DNA from: Oscillospiraceae bacterium
Lineage (GTDB): Bacteria; Bacillota; Clostridia; Oscillospirales; Oscillospiraceae
NCBI GenBank assembly: GCA_022794215.1
Contig: JAAWEH010000022.1
Span: 22,348 to 86,347 of the forward strand
Reading direction: 5' to 3'
DNA length: 64,000 bases
The first letter of the stretch is position 1; each line of letters opens with the position of its first letter. The notes below the pieces were generated by a model. The model was not told the DNA's origin, did not search any database, and saw nothing but the letters and a program-made list of their open reading frames with translations. Positions 32,308 to 41,941 of this stretch are shown here, piece by piece. Both the position numbers and the translations under genes were made by a program.

Positions 32308-33633
32308 TCAGTCTTCTTTGCTGCTCTCGCCGTCAATGGCCGCATCCAGCTCGGCGTTCACTTTGTCCAGGTCGGTTTCCACCGGGGTGGGCTCGGCTGC
32401 GGACGCAGGCTCAATGGGGGTGGGCTCGGCGGGCTTTTCCTCCTCTGCAGGAGCGCTCTGGCCCTCCTCATAATAGGGGGTCACACCGCCATAACGGTTG
32501 GGGTCGTAAGCCCGGCCTCTGGCGTATTGACGGATGCCCACCCGGCTGGCTTCCCGCTGCTGGGGGGTCATCTTTTCCTCCTCCGGGCCCTTTTCCTTCT
32601 TTTTGCCCTTGTTTTTCTTGGCCTCTTCCGCTTCCCGCGCGCGCTGCTCGGCTTTTTCCCGACGCAGGCGCTTCTCCTCTTCCTTCTCTTCCAGCTCCCG
32701 CTGGCGGGCTTCCTCGGCGGCCTTTTCATAATCCTTCTTCAGCAGCTTGCCGCAAAGGATCTCCTGCGCCAGACCCAGCACGTTGTTGGCAATCCAGTAA
32801 ATACTCAGGGCCGCCGGCATAGCAAAACCGATCCACAGGGACATGATGGGGCTGAGCCACATCATGCTCTTATTGGTCTGGTTGGCCTGGGCGTTCTGGT
32901 TATTCATGTTGTTGGTGCGCATCATGACCAGGGAAAACAGGATACTGGTCAGGGCGGACACCACAGGGATGAGGAACAGGCCAAAGCCCATCAGTCCGGT
33001 GGTCCAGAACTTCAGCTGGGGCATCAGAGACAGGTTGACCCCCAGGAAGGAGAAGTTAATGGAAAAGACATCCTTCAGTGTGGTGCCGGCAGCGGCCTGA
33101 ACCGCAGCCACATTCTCCGGGGTAATGAGAGAAGCTAAGTACAGCTGGTTATAACCGGCCTTGGCGGTGGCCTCGGTCAGCTCGGCGGCCTCCCGAATCC
33201 AGCCGTTCTGAGCCGCGACACTGGCCCAGTTGAGCACATTGTTGCCTACGGTCACCACCTGCTCATAGGACATGCCCATCATATACTTTAGCGGCTGGCG
33301 GATGATGGCATACAGAGGCAGCAGAATCAGCAGGGGGAGGAAGGACCACAGGCAGCCGCCCATGGGATTGACTCCCTCTTTATCATAGAGCTTCTGCACC
33401 TCCATGTTATAGCGGGCCTGATCCTTGCCGTACTGCTTTTGCAGCTTCTGCAGCCGGCCGGAAAGCATGTTCATCTGGATCATGCTCTTTTTCCCCTTCA
33501 AAGACAGGGGGAACAGGATCACCTTCACCACCAGGGCGAAGAAGAGCAGGGCCACACCGTAGCTATTGAAGATCTGATAAAAGAACATCAACAGCCAGGT
33601 GAAGGGGGTCATTACGTAATACCAAAAGTCCAT
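32308..33633 (-). CDS. yidC: Membrane protein insertase YidC/Oxa1
   Basis: A 441-residue insertase with the core PLSLKGKKSMIQMNMLSGRLQKLQ and about five membrane segments. The positively charged loop and IFSLVMMRTNNM fit the Firmicutes SpoIIIJ/YidC type. The C-terminal roughly 150 residues are charged and probably coiled (Lys/Glu/Arg), then acidic and Pro-rich. There is no obvious lipobox. Two ATGs lie six bases apart; 33633 has the better spacing (eight) from GGAGG. Confidence 0.93.
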   Translation of the reverse strand: MDFWYYVMTPFTWLLMFFYQIFNSYGVALLFFALVVKVILFPLSLKGKKSMIQMNMLSGRLQKLQKQYGKDQARYNMEVQKLYDKEGVNPMGGCLWSFLPLLILLPLYAIIRQPLKYMMGMSYEQVVTVGNNVLNWASVAAQNGWIREAAELTEATAKAGYNQLYLASLITPENVAAVQAAAGTTLKDVFSINFSFLGVNLSLMPQLKFWTTGLMGFGLFLIPVVSALTSILFSLVMMRTNNMNNQNAQANQTNKSMMWLSPIMSLWIGFAMPAALSIYWIANNVLGLAQEILCGKLLKKDYEKAAEEARQRELEEKEEEKRLRREKAEQRAREAEEAKKNKGKKKEKGPEEEKMTPQQREASRVGIRQYARGRAYDPNRYGGVTPYYEEGQSAPAEEEKPAEPTPIEPASAAEPTPVETDLDKVNAELDAAIDGESSKED

Positions 33634-33659
33634 AGACATGGCCTCCACAATCTTGTTTT

Positions 33660-33878
33660 TTAGGGAACCGGATCGTATTCCACACTCCTCTGCCGATGGA
33701 AGGGGTGACACTTCAGCAGCCGCCGCAGCGCCAGAAACCCACCCTTGGCCGCCCCATACTTTTCAATGGCCTCCACCGCATAGGCAGAGCAGGTGGGGAT
33801 AAAGCGGCAGCAGGGAGGACGGCCCGGAGAGATATGTTTCTGATAAAACCGGATACACCAAAGCATCAGGGCTTTCAC
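33660..33878 (-). CDS. yidD: Membrane protein insertion efficiency factor YidD
   Basis: A 72-residue protein with the family core [34 protein letters not shown] and the closing KCHPFH. It overlaps the end of rnpA by four bases and lies 26 bases before yidC. Confidence 0.93.
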   Translation of the reverse strand: MKALMLWCIRFYQKHISPGRPPCCRFIPTCSAYAVEAIEKYGAAKGGFLALRRLLKCHPFHRQRSVEYDPVP

Positions 33879-34228
33879 TGGGGCTTTTCCCCCTTTTGAC
33901 AGACCCCCAGCTTGTCCAGCAGACGCAGAAGCTCCCGCTCCAACTCGGCATAGGGGGCATAGGCTGCCCGCACTCGGGCCACTACCACAATATCCCAGCC
34001 GGAGGTCATCCGGCCTTCGTTAATGCGGTAAGCCTCCCGGAGCCGGCGGCGAACCTTGTTTCTGCGCACCGCTTTTCCCACCTTGGTGCCCACGGTGATC
34101 CCCAGCCGGTTTTCCCGACGGCGGTTGGGCCGCACGTAAACGGCCAGGGCGGGGGAGACGCTGCTTTTTCCCTTGGCATAAAGCCGGCGGAACAGATGGT
34201 TTTCCTTCAGGGATACGGTATGCCGCAC
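33875..34228 (-). CDS. rnpA: Ribonuclease P protein component
   Basis: A 117-residue basic protein with the RNR signature [20 protein letters not shown] and the start [17 protein letters not shown]. With RNase P RNA (not in the window) it matures tRNA 5' ends. Second gene of the rpmH operon. Confidence 0.95.
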   Translation of the reverse strand: MRHTVSLKENHLFRRLYAKGKSSVSPALAVYVRPNRRRENRLGITVGTKVGKAVRRNKVRRRLREAYRINEGRMTSGWDIVVVARVRAAYAPYAELERELLRLLDKLGVCQKGEKPQ

Positions 34229-34322
34229 CTGTTCTCCCCCCGTTTCTCTCCATGCAGGTTAGGGGCGGCAGAAAAAATCCACCGCCCCACGATCAAAGCC
34301 CTATTTGGTTTGTGCCGCCACC

Positions 34323-34457
34323 TTAGTGGGTCAGACGGGCCCGGCCGGCGCGACGACGCCGGGAGAGCACCTTGCGGCCGTTGGCAGTGGCCATCCGCTT
34401 ACGGAAGCCGTGAACCTTGCTGCGCTGACGCTTCTTGGGCTGATAGGTACGAACCAT
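34323..34457 (-). CDS. rpmH: 50S ribosomal protein L34
   Basis: The 44-residue protein [21 protein letters not shown]...[16 protein letters not shown] is typical L34. ATG 34457 follows an AGGAGGTG site. First gene of the leftward operon beside the origin. Confidence 0.97.
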   Translation of the reverse strand: MVRTYQPKKRQRSKVHGFRKRMATANGRKVLSRRRRAGRARLTH

Positions 34458-34564
34458 TTTCAGTACACCTCCTGTACTCTTTCTCACGGGAAAACCCGCA
34501 ACCACAACGCCGGAAATCCGGCGCGGTCGTCAGAATGAAATGCGCCGACAATAGCGCAAATGCC

Positions 34565-34594
34565 ATTATACTGGATAAAGAATCCCCCTGTCAA
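34565..34594 (-). promoter_or_regulatory. rpmH operon promoter
   Basis: Minus strand TTGACA (34589-34594), 18 bp, TATAAT (34565-34570). Confidence 0.75.
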
Positions 34595-34682
34595 CCTTCT
34601 TTTTGGGAATTTTTCTTCTCTTTGAACGGGAGACCCAATATGTTGTGTTGAAAAATTTTTTACTCACAAAACACCTATTTTA

Positions 34683-34746
34683 TGTGGAAAATTTTTTCTG
34701 AGAAATCGCCGATTTCGTTGCTATCAGGGCGAAATTTTGGTATAAT
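34683..34746 (+). promoter_or_regulatory. dnaA promoter with one DnaA box
   Basis: TTGCTA (34718-34723), 17 bp, TATAAT (34741-34746). TGTGGAAAA (34683-34691), a DnaA-box-like 9-mer, precedes it in an AT-rich stretch, which fits autoregulation and an upstream origin sub-region. Confidence 0.6.
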
Positions 34747-34798
34747 GTTGTAGATTGTTTTGTTCCGAGAAATAGATGCAGAAATGGGTGAGAAAGAT

Positions 34799-36118
34799 AT
34801 GAATTCCGCTCCTGATATCTGGAAACGAATTTTGAAGCTGATGGAGGAGGATCTTACCGCAACCACGCTGAGCACCTGGTTTGACGATGCGGAGGCGGTG
34901 GCTTTGGAGGAGGACTCCTTTGTTCTCTACACCCCCTCCAATTTCAAACGGGACATTATCGTTTCCCGCTATGTGCCCAACATTCAAAAAGCGCTGCGGG
35001 ATCTGTTCTCCGCTGATCTGGAGGTAAAGGTGCTGGGGGAGGGAGAACGGGAAAATTTTTCCCAGGCCCAGGAAAACTCCTTCCTTCCCGGTACGGAGGA
35101 ATATACCTTCGACAAGTTTGTGGTGGGCTCCTCCAACAAGTTTGCTTACTCTGCGGCCCAAGCGGTGGCCGACGAGCCGGGAAAACCTCAAGGTTATAAC
35201 CCCCTCTTTCTCTATGGAGAGTCCGGCCTGGGCAAGACCCATTTGCTCTACGCCATTGCCCATGCCATCCACAGCAAATTTCCCCACTACCGGATCGTTT
35301 ATATCAAGGGCGACGCCTTTACCAATGAGCTCATCGCCGCCATCCGGGAGGGCCGAAATCAGGAATTTCGGGAAAAGTATCGCTCGGCGGACGTGTTCTT
35401 GATGGACGACGTTCAGTTTATCGCCGGACGGCAGGCTTCCCAGGAGGAGATGTTCCACACCTTTAACGCCCTCTATGAAGAGGGCCGGCAAATCGTCTTT
35501 ACTGCGGATCGTCCCCCCAAGGAGATGCTGCGGCTGGACGACCGGCTGAAAACCCGGTTTGAATGGGGGCTCCCGGTGGATATTCAGCCCCCGGACTATG
35601 AGACCAGAGTGGCCATCATCAAAAACAAATCCATCCGCCGGGGGATCCGGCTTCCCGATCCGGTGCTGCGGTACATTGCGGACAACATTACCTCCAATGT
35701 CCGGCAGATCGAGGGCACGGTGAACAAAATCCTGGCCTTTCAGGAGCTGATGGGCGAGCAGGTGGATGTGGACACGGTGACAAGAGCGGTACGGGACATG
35801 TTCAAGGACAAAAACGAGTTTCTCCCCTCTGCCGACGCCATCATTGAAGAGGTGGGTAAGTTCTACAATATTCCCGCCCACGATATAAAGGGTCAATCCC
35901 GAACCAAAGATACCGTCCTTGCAAGACAGATAGCCATGTATGAGATCCGGAGAATGACCAGCCTTTCTTTGAAGGAAATCGGTCAGGAGTTTGGCGGCAG
36001 AGACCACACCACGGTAATGCACTCCATTGAGCGTATTGAAGAGCTGACTAAACAGTCCCCTGAGATGGCTGAGATCATCAAGGATATCAACGCCAACATT
36101 AACGCCCGGTACGAATAA
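34799..36118 (+). CDS. dnaA: Chromosomal replication initiator DnaA
   Basis: A 439-residue AAA+ initiator. Domain I is at the N terminus (IWKRILKLMEEDLTATTLSTWF). Walker A is GESGLGKTH, Walker B LMDDVQF, and the DnaA-box-binding signature GGRDHTTVMHS lies in domain IV. ATG 34799 is preceded by GGGTGAG; an upstream in-frame ATG gives 13 extra non-conserved residues. Confidence 0.97.
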   Translation: MNSAPDIWKRILKLMEEDLTATTLSTWFDDAEAVALEEDSFVLYTPSNFKRDIIVSRYVPNIQKALRDLFSADLEVKVLGEGERENFSQAQENSFLPGTEEYTFDKFVVGSSNKFAYSAAQAVADEPGKPQGYNPLFLYGESGLGKTHLLYAIAHAIHSKFPHYRIVYIKGDAFTNELIAAIREGRNQEFREKYRSADVFLMDDVQFIAGRQASQEEMFHTFNALYEEGRQIVFTADRPPKEMLRLDDRLKTRFEWGLPVDIQPPDYETRVAIIKNKSIRRGIRLPDPVLRYIADNITSNVRQIEGTVNKILAFQELMGEQVDVDTVTRAVRDMFKDKNEFLPSADAIIEEVGKFYNIPAHDIKGQSRTKDTVLARQIAMYEIRRMTSLSLKEIGQEFGGRDHTTVMHSIERIEELTKQSPEMAEIIKDINANINARYE

Positions 36119-36367
36119 AAAGGCCTCCCTTAACTTGTCCACAAATCCACCGGAAAAAGAGGAAATGTGGAAGAATCTATTGTGGAAAACTGTTTGATGG
36201 GAAGTTGTGTGGAAAAGGGTCGGTTTTTTCCACGGACGGCTGTGGACGACAAAATCTTACAAAGACAGTGCCTTTCGGTGTGTTTCCACATTTTATTCGC
36301 CTACTAAGACTATTACTAAAATAAAAATCCTCTCCTTTCAGAGGAAAAGAAAGAACGGAGGAATACC
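36119..36367. other. Chromosomal origin oriC: DnaA boxes and DnaA-trio unwinding element
   Basis: The dnaA-dnaN gap carries seven 9-mers close to TTATCCACA: 36135-36143, 36166-36174, 36181-36189, 36208-36216, 36226-36234, 36241-36249 and 36282-36290, in mixed orientation. Next to the last box come a short GC-containing spacer and, on the minus strand, TAG-TAA-TAG-TCT-TAG-TAG (36301-36318), matching the DnaA-trio pattern read away from the box, then an AT-rich run. This is the basal unwinding arrangement described for Bacillus oriC. Confidence 0.85.
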
Positions 36368-37492
36368 ATGAAGTTTTCCTGTGAAAAAGCCCTGCTGCAA
36401 AGCGCCATTGCAACCACCTCCCGGGCCACTGCGCCCAAGAGCTCTATTCCCGCCCTGGAGGGAATTTTGCTGGAGGCAGATCAAGAACTGCGGCTGACAG
36501 GATATAACCTGGAGACAGGCATCCGCACCGTGGTTCCGGCTGAGGTGAAGGAGGGCGGCTCTCTGGTGCTGTCGGCTCGGCTCTTTGGCGACATTGTACG
36601 AAGACTGCCTGACGATATTATCAGTGTCAGCACAGAGGGGCTTACCGTTTACATTCAATGTGGAGTCAGCAAGTTCCAGATCCAGGGGATCGATCCCGAA
36701 GAGTTCCCCGAGCTTCCCGAGGTGGAGACGCAAAACGCCCTGGTGCTGCCCCGGGTTACCCTCAATGATATGATCAGCAGAACCATTTTCGCGGTTTCCA
36801 ACAACGACGGACGGCCCATTCTTACCGGGTCTCTGTTTGAGGTGGTTGGAAATGTGCTGACGGTGGTTTCTGTGGACGGACAGAGACTTGCCCTGCGGCG
36901 GGAAAAGCTGGAGGAGGCACCGGGCCGGGATTTCTCCTTTGTGGTTCCCGGCGCTGCTTTGGGTGAGGTGCGGAGCATCTGCGGAGACAGCGAGGAGAAT
37001 GTTGCCATCAACACCGGAGCCCGACACATTCTTTTCCGGATGGGTTCCACCCTGCTGGTGACCCGGCGGCTGGAGGGGGAATTCCTCAATTACCGCCAGT
37101 CCATTTCCTGGAAGAGTGAAATCAAGCTGGAAGTCGTGGTAAAGCAGTTGATGACCTCCATTGACCGGGTGAGTTTGATCCTGCAGGAAAACTCTAAAAA
37201 TCCCCTGCGGTGTATTGTGGGAGAGGGGTGCATCTTCCTTTCCTCTGTCACCGCCATCGGCAATGCTTCCGACCAATGCCCTGTAGTGGGCAGCGGCAAC
37301 GATCTGCACATTGGCTTTAACCACCGCTTCATGATGGATGCGTTGAAGGCTGTTCCTGTGGAGCAGGCCAAGCTGCTCATGGGGACACCCTCCACCCCCT
37401 GCATTATTGTCCCTACCGATGAGCCGGAGGGGGAGGAGAGCTTCCTGTTCATGGTACTGCCTGTGCGGATGAGCGCCAGCTGGGATAAGTAA
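36368..37492 (+). CDS. dnaN: DNA polymerase III beta sliding clamp
   Basis: A 374-residue three-domain clamp that begins MKFSCEKALLQSAIATTSRAT and ends FLFMVLPVRM, the conserved C terminus. ATG 36368 follows GAACGGAGGAATACC. Downstream lie a parS site and yaaA. Confidence 0.96.
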   Translation: MKFSCEKALLQSAIATTSRATAPKSSIPALEGILLEADQELRLTGYNLETGIRTVVPAEVKEGGSLVLSARLFGDIVRRLPDDIISVSTEGLTVYIQCGVSKFQIQGIDPEEFPELPEVETQNALVLPRVTLNDMISRTIFAVSNNDGRPILTGSLFEVVGNVLTVVSVDGQRLALRREKLEEAPGRDFSFVVPGAALGEVRSICGDSEENVAINTGARHILFRMGSTLLVTRRLEGEFLNYRQSISWKSEIKLEVVVKQLMTSIDRVSLILQENSKNPLRCIVGEGCIFLSSVTAIGNASDQCPVVGSGNDLHIGFNHRFMMDALKAVPVEQAKLLMGTPSTPCIIVPTDEPEGEESFLFMVLPVRMSASWDK

Positions 37493-37502
37493 AAGGGCGG
37501 AT

Positions 37503-37518
37503 TGTTTCACGTGAAACA
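37503..37518. other. parS centromere site for ParB (Spo0J)
   Basis: TGTTTCACGTGAAACA, a perfect 16-bp palindrome identical to the bacterial parS consensus, between dnaN and yaaA about 1.2 kb from oriC. ParB loads here for origin segregation and SMC recruitment. parAB itself is not in the window. Confidence 0.95.
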
Positions 37519-37543
37519 ATTTGGAGAGTAGGAGAAGAGCTAC

Positions 37544-37756
37544 ATGGAGGAGCAAAAAATTCAAATCAAAACAGAATACATCAAGCTGGAGGCCCTTTTG
37601 AAATTTTCCGGCGTGACGGAGACCGGCGGAGAGGCCAAGCAGATCATCCAGGACGGCGGGGTTTTGGTCAATGGTGAAGTCTGTACCATGCGGGGAAAGA
37701 AGCTGCGCTCCGGCGATGTGGCGGAACTGGACGGCGTGAGGATCGTTGTCTCATGA
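37544..37756 (+). CDS. yaaA: S4-domain RNA-binding protein YaaA
   Basis: A 70-residue S4 domain protein ([33 protein letters not shown]) typical of the gene between dnaN and recF in Firmicutes, linked to ribosome assembly. Its stop overlaps the recF start (ATGA). Confidence 0.93.
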   Translation: MEEQKIQIKTEYIKLEALLKFSGVTETGGEAKQIIQDGGVLVNGEVCTMRGKKLRSGDVAELDGVRIVVS

Positions 37757-38853
37757 TCCTGAAAGGGTTGGAGCTGGATTTTTTCCGCAACTATGTCCAT
37801 ACGGAAGTAACCTTTTCCCCGGGGGTCAACGTGATCTGGGGAGAGAATGCCCAGGGAAAGACCAACCTGCTGGAAGCGGCGGTTTATCTGTCCTCGGCCA
37901 AAAGTCACAGGGCCCGGTATGACCGGGAACTGATCCAGTTTGGGGTGGATCATGGGTTTTTGAAGGGGGAGGTTTTCTCCCGCAGCCGGGATTTTACCTT
38001 AGAAGCCCGACTCCACCGGGGGGAGCGGCGGCAGCTATTTTCCAATGGGGTGAAGCTGAAGACCGCTGGGGAGCTGGGAGAGGTTTTGAATACCATTCTG
38101 TTTTGTCCCGAAGATCTCTCCCTGATCCGGGCCGGGGCGGTGGAGCGGCGGCGGTTTTTGGATGACGCCATTTGTCAGCTGCGGCCAAAATACGCTGCGG
38201 CCCTTGGGGAATACCGGCGGCTTTATGAGCAGAAAACCCGGATATTGCGGGATTGGGAGGATAAGCCTTCCCTCCTTGATACGCTGGACGACTTCAATTT
38301 GGGAATGGCCCAGGTGGGGGCGGTGCTGATCCACTATAGGGCACATTTTGTAAAGAGGCTGGCGGCTTTGGCCCCGCCCATTCAGGGGGATTTCTCCGGG
38401 GGGCGGGAGCAGTTGGAGCTAAGGTATGAGACGGTGTCCACCGTGACAGACCCGGAGGGAAATCCAAAGGCCATATTGGAACAGCTTTTGGAGCATCAGC
38501 AGAGCCACCGCAGGGTAGAGTTAGAGTCCCGGCAATGTCTTTCCGGGCCGCATAAGGACGACTTGGCGGTGGAGATCGACGGCCGGGCCGCCCGACAGTT
38601 TGCCTCCCAGGGGCAGACGCGGACGGCGGCTTTGTCCCTAAAGCTGGCTTGCCGGGAGCTGTTCCGGGAGGACAGAGGAGAGTGGCCGGTGCTGCTGTTG
38701 GACGATGTGCTCTCCGAACTGGACGCCCGGAGGCAGAGCTTTGTGCTGGAGCGGATCGACGGAGGACAGGTGCTCATTACCTGCTGCGAGGAGGACAAAA
38801 GCGTGCCGGTCAGCGGCAAGCGGTTTCAGGTGAAAAACGGGCAGCTGGTGTAG
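37753..38853 (+). CDS. recF: DNA replication and repair protein RecF
   Basis: A 366-residue SMC-like ATPase for loading RecA at gaps. It shows Walker [10 protein letters not shown], the signature LSGPHKDDL and Walker [13 protein letters not shown]. Coupled to yaaA. Confidence 0.95.
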   Translation: MILKGLELDFFRNYVHTEVTFSPGVNVIWGENAQGKTNLLEAAVYLSSAKSHRARYDRELIQFGVDHGFLKGEVFSRSRDFTLEARLHRGERRQLFSNGVKLKTAGELGEVLNTILFCPEDLSLIRAGAVERRRFLDDAICQLRPKYAAALGEYRRLYEQKTRILRDWEDKPSLLDTLDDFNLGMAQVGAVLIHYRAHFVKRLAALAPPIQGDFSGGREQLELRYETVSTVTDPEGNPKAILEQLLEHQQSHRRVELESRQCLSGPHKDDLAVEIDGRAARQFASQGQTRTAALSLKLACRELFREDRGEWPVLLLDDVLSELDARRQSFVLERIDGGQVLITCCEEDKSVPVSGKRFQVKNGQLV

Positions 38854-38894
38854 AAGAAAGAGGATGGAGACGCATTTCTGTGTGGAGGAGATAC

Positions 38895-39173
38895 ATGGCT
38901 TTTTTTGTGATTTTATTTCTGTGTCTGGGGACGGTGGAATTTTTCCTGGTGACCCGAACCGGAATGTGGAGGTTTTCCGGCATTGTCCTTCCCGCGGCGG
39001 CTGTATTCTTTTGGATGGAGAGACAGAACTATTGGGCTGCACTGGAGACGAGCGCTCAGGAGGAGCTGGGGTATGCCTTGGAGGTGATCCTGCTGGGAAC
39101 CTGGGCCGCCGCTGTGGTGGTGGGAGCCATAGCAGGGTTCATTTGGAATTGGCGGAAAGACAAAAAGAAATGA
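38895..39173 (+). CDS. Small membrane protein of unknown function
   Basis: A 92-residue protein with three hydrophobic segments (about 2-15, 21-38 and 58-80) and a basic end (WNWRKDKKK). ATG 38895 follows GGAGG. I do not recognise a family. It is the first of two small membrane genes inserted between recF and remB. Confidence 0.6.
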   Translation: MAFFVILFLCLGTVEFFLVTRTGMWRFSGIVLPAAAVFFWMERQNYWAALETSAQEELGYALEVILLGTWAAAVVVGAIAGFIWNWRKDKKK

Positions 39174-39180
39174 GGGTTCC

Positions 39181-39492
39181 ATGATTGTTTTGATACTATT
39201 GGGGCCGCCCCTGCTTTTGGGGCTGGTGCTGGAATACATTCTCTGCCGGTTTCCCAAAAGCCGCCTGTGGCGGTATCTGCCCCCGGCTGTGGCCGCGGTT
39301 ATCACCTGGGCGGTGGCGCTGCACCGGTATCACGGCTGGAGCACGATAGGGGAGAAAGCGCCGGTGGAAACCTTGCTTTTGGTGCCGGGGGTTTCTGCAG
39401 CGGGAGCCTTTTTGGGATTCTTTCTGGGATGGAAACTCTGGAAATGGATCTGGGGGCCCAAAGTGGTAAAAGACAGGAAAAGGGAAGGGTGA
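39181..39492 (+). CDS. Small membrane protein of unknown function
   Basis: A 103-residue protein with three hydrophobic stretches (about 2-22, 33-48 and 66-88) and a Lys/Arg-rich tail. It lies seven bases after the previous gene and next to remB, so it is part of the same transcript. No family recognised. Confidence 0.6.
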   Translation: MIVLILLGPPLLLGLVLEYILCRFPKSRLWRYLPPAVAAVITWAVALHRYHGWSTIGEKAPVETLLLVPGVSAAGAFLGFFLGWKLWKWIWGPKVVKDRKREG

Positions 39493-39496
39493 GGGC

Positions 39497-39760
39497 TTGT
39501 ATTTACATTTGGGACAGGCGGTGGTGGTTCCCGAAAGGGACATCATCGGGGTATTTGACCTGGACAATGCCTCCTGGTCGCACAGAACCCGCCGCTTTTT
39601 AGAGAAAGCGGAGAAGGAGGGCAGGGTGGTGAGCGCCACCGGGGATCTGCCGAAGAGCTTTGTGGTGTGCGCGCCGCCGGGGGGATCCGATCAGGTCTAT
39701 TTGTGTCAGCCGTCTACTGCCACCTTAAAGGGACGGGCGGAGGGCGGCTGGATGGAGTAA
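39497..39760 (+). CDS. remB: DUF370 protein RemB (YaaB-like)
   Basis: An 87-residue protein with YLHLGQAVVVPERDIIGVFDLDNASWS and FVVCAPPGGSDQVYLCQ, the DUF370/Rem fold. Bacillus RemB, in the same recF-gyrB slot, affects matrix gene expression. It starts at TTG 39497 behind a GGGTGAGG site that overlaps the previous stop. Confidence 0.88.
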   Translation: MYLHLGQAVVVPERDIIGVFDLDNASWSHRTRRFLEKAEKEGRVVSATGDLPKSFVVCAPPGGSDQVYLCQPSTATLKGRAEGGWME

Positions 39761-39778
39761 AAGGAAACCAAAAGCAGT

Positions 39779-39904
39779 GCGAAGCGGGGGAAAACCCCTT
39801 GCTGTAAGGGGCTTTCCCATGCTTCGCGCAAGAAGCCCCCAACAAAGGGTTCGCCTTTGTCGGGGAGGGGAGGAACAGCGGGAAAAAAGCCCAGGACATG
39901 GGCC
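39779..39904. repeat. Hairpin-rich leader upstream of gyrB
   Basis: Three successive hairpins. The first, 39779-39827, is a long near-palindrome: GCGAAGC/GCTTCGC outer, GGGAAA/TTTCCC middle, CCCCTT/AAGGGG inner. The second, 39837-39865, has CCCC-ACAAAGG/CCTTTGT-GGGG. The third, about 39889-39903, has GCCC/GGGC. No terminator T-run. It may be a dispersed repeat or a gyrase regulatory leader. Confidence 0.5.
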
Positions 39905-39946
39905 CGGGCGAAGGACACGAAGCTTGTTCCGACGAAGGAGGTTATT

Positions 39947-41926
39947 ATGAACGACGAATGGATGAAAGAAGAATTGGAAAAAGAGCAGGAGTGGCAGGAC
40001 AGCGTTACCCAGACCGGGCATGAGTACGGCGGCTCGGAGATCCAGGTGCTGGAGGGCCTTGAGGCCGTCCGGAAGCGTCCGGGCATGTATATTGGCTCCA
40101 CTTCGTCCTCGGGTCTGCACCACCTGGTCTACGAGATCGTGGACAACGCCATTGACGAGGCTCTGGCCGGTTATTGTAAGCACATCACGGTGGACATTCT
40201 TCCCGGCGATGTGATCAAGGTCACCGATGACGGCCGGGGCGTCCCCGTGGACATCCAGCCCCAGACGGGAAAACCCGCTTTGGAGGTGGTGTATACCGTT
40301 CTCCACGCCGGCGGCAAGTTCGGCGGCGGCGGGTACAAGGTCTCCGGCGGCCTCCACGGCGTGGGCGGCAGTGTGGTCAACGCTCTGTCCGAGTGGATGG
40401 AGGTGCGGGTCCATAAAAACGGCAATATCTACGAGGTCAAGTTCGCCCGGGGTAATATGACCCAGGAGATGACCATTATCGGAAAGACCGACAAGACCGG
40501 CACCGAGGTGGTCTTTAAGCCCGACCCGGAGATGTTTACCGACACCACCGTATACGATTACGACGTTCTCCATACCCGAATGCGGGAGGAGGCATTCCTC
40601 AACGCGGGACTCCACATTTCCATCACCGACCAGCGGGGAGAGGAGCCGGTGGGGGACGATATGTGCTACGAAGGGGGCATCAAGGAGTTCGTCACCTGGC
40701 TCAACCGGAGCAAGACCCCCCTCCATGACGGGGTCATCTATGTCTCCGGACAGAAGGACGACGCCATGGCGGAACTGGCCTTCCAGTATAATGACAGCTA
40801 CAACGAGACCATTTTGTCTTTTGCCAACAACGTCCACACCCCCGAGGGCGGTATGCATGAGGATGGCTTTAAGCGGGCGCTGACCAATGTGCTCAATGCC
40901 TACGGTAAAAAGTATAAGATTTTGAAGGACGAGGACAAGGTCTCCGGCGAGGACTGCCGGGAGGGACTGTGCTGCGTCATCTCCGTCAAGCTCACTGAGG
41001 CACAGTTTGAAGGACAGACCAAGGCCAAGCTGGGCAACAGCGAGATCCGCACCCTGGTCAACGCCATCGTCACCGAGAAGCTGACGGAATTCCTGGAGGA
41101 GAATCCGGCCATCGGCCGGGCCATTCTGGACAAGGCCCTTACCGCCAACCGGGCCCGGGAGGCCGCCCGGAAGGCCCGGGAGTCGGTGCGCCGCAAGACG
41201 GCCCTGGGGGGCGCGGCCATGCCCGACAAGCTCCGGGACTGCAACATCAATGACCCCACCGTCACCGAAATTTACATCGTAGAGGGCGACTCCGCCGGGG
41301 GCTCCGCCACCCAAGGCCGGGACAGCCAGTTCCAAGCCATCCTCCCCCTGTGGGGCAAGATGCTCAACGTGGAGAAGGCCCGGGCGGACAAAGTCTATGG
41401 GAATGACAAGCTCCAGCCTGTTATCACCGCCTTGGGGGCGGGCATTGGGGAGGAATTTGACCTTAACAAGCTGCGGTATCATAAGATCATCATCATGGCC
41501 GATGCCGACGTGGACGGCGCCCATATCCGTACACTTTTGCTCACCTTCTTTTTCCGCTTTATGCGCCCGCTGGTGGAGGAGGGCTATGTCTATTCCGCCG
41601 TGCCGCCCCTGTTCAAGCTCTCCCGGGGCAAGACGGTACGCCTTGCCTTCTCCGAGGAGGAGCGGGACAAGATTTCCGCCGAGCTGCGGGGAGACAACCC
41701 CAACGCCAAGGTGGATATCTCCCGGTTCAAGGGCTTGGGCGAGATGGATCCCCACGAGCTGTGGGAGACCACCATGGACCCTGAGCGGCGAACCCTCCGG
41801 CGGATCACCCTGGACGACGCGGTAGCAGCCGACGAGACCTTCACCATTCTGATGGGCGAGAAGGTGGAGCCGAGAAAAGAATTCATTGAGCGTAACGCCA
41901 AGTACGCCGTCAATCTGGACTATTAA
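39947..41926 (+). CDS. gyrB: DNA gyrase subunit B
   Basis: A 659-residue type IIA topoisomerase ATPase subunit: GHKL motifs [18 protein letters not shown] and [15 protein letters not shown]; Toprim motifs EGDSAGGSA and [19 protein letters not shown]. The extra frame upstream runs through the leader hairpins and is not real; ATG 39947 follows AAGGAGG. Confidence 0.97.
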   Translation: MNDEWMKEELEKEQEWQDSVTQTGHEYGGSEIQVLEGLEAVRKRPGMYIGSTSSSGLHHLVYEIVDNAIDEALAGYCKHITVDILPGDVIKVTDDGRGVPVDIQPQTGKPALEVVYTVLHAGGKFGGGGYKVSGGLHGVGGSVVNALSEWMEVRVHKNGNIYEVKFARGNMTQEMTIIGKTDKTGTEVVFKPDPEMFTDTTVYDYDVLHTRMREEAFLNAGLHISITDQRGEEPVGDDMCYEGGIKEFVTWLNRSKTPLHDGVIYVSGQKDDAMAELAFQYNDSYNETILSFANNVHTPEGGMHEDGFKRALTNVLNAYGKKYKILKDEDKVSGEDCREGLCCVISVKLTEAQFEGQTKAKLGNSEIRTLVNAIVTEKLTEFLEENPAIGRAILDKALTANRAREAARKARESVRRKTALGGAAMPDKLRDCNINDPTVTEIYIVEGDSAGGSATQGRDSQFQAILPLWGKMLNVEKARADKVYGNDKLQPVITALGAGIGEEFDLNKLRYHKIIIMADADVDGAHIRTLLLTFFFRFMRPLVEEGYVYSAVPPLFKLSRGKTVRLAFSEEERDKISAELRGDNPNAKVDISRFKGLGEMDPHELWETTMDPERRTLRRITLDDAVAADETFTILMGEKVEPRKEFIERNAKYAVNLDY

Positions 41927-41941
41927 GGAGGCGAGAAACCA

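Noticed and set aside
37501..37520. parS-like palindrome considered as a transcription terminator of dnaN
   Set aside because: It is the exact ParB consensus with no T-run and a zero-length loop, so a terminator role is unlikely.
39857..39946. N-terminal extension of gyrB by 30 residues
   Set aside because: It reads through the leader hairpins; AAGGAGG points to ATG 39947, which gives the normal GyrB start.
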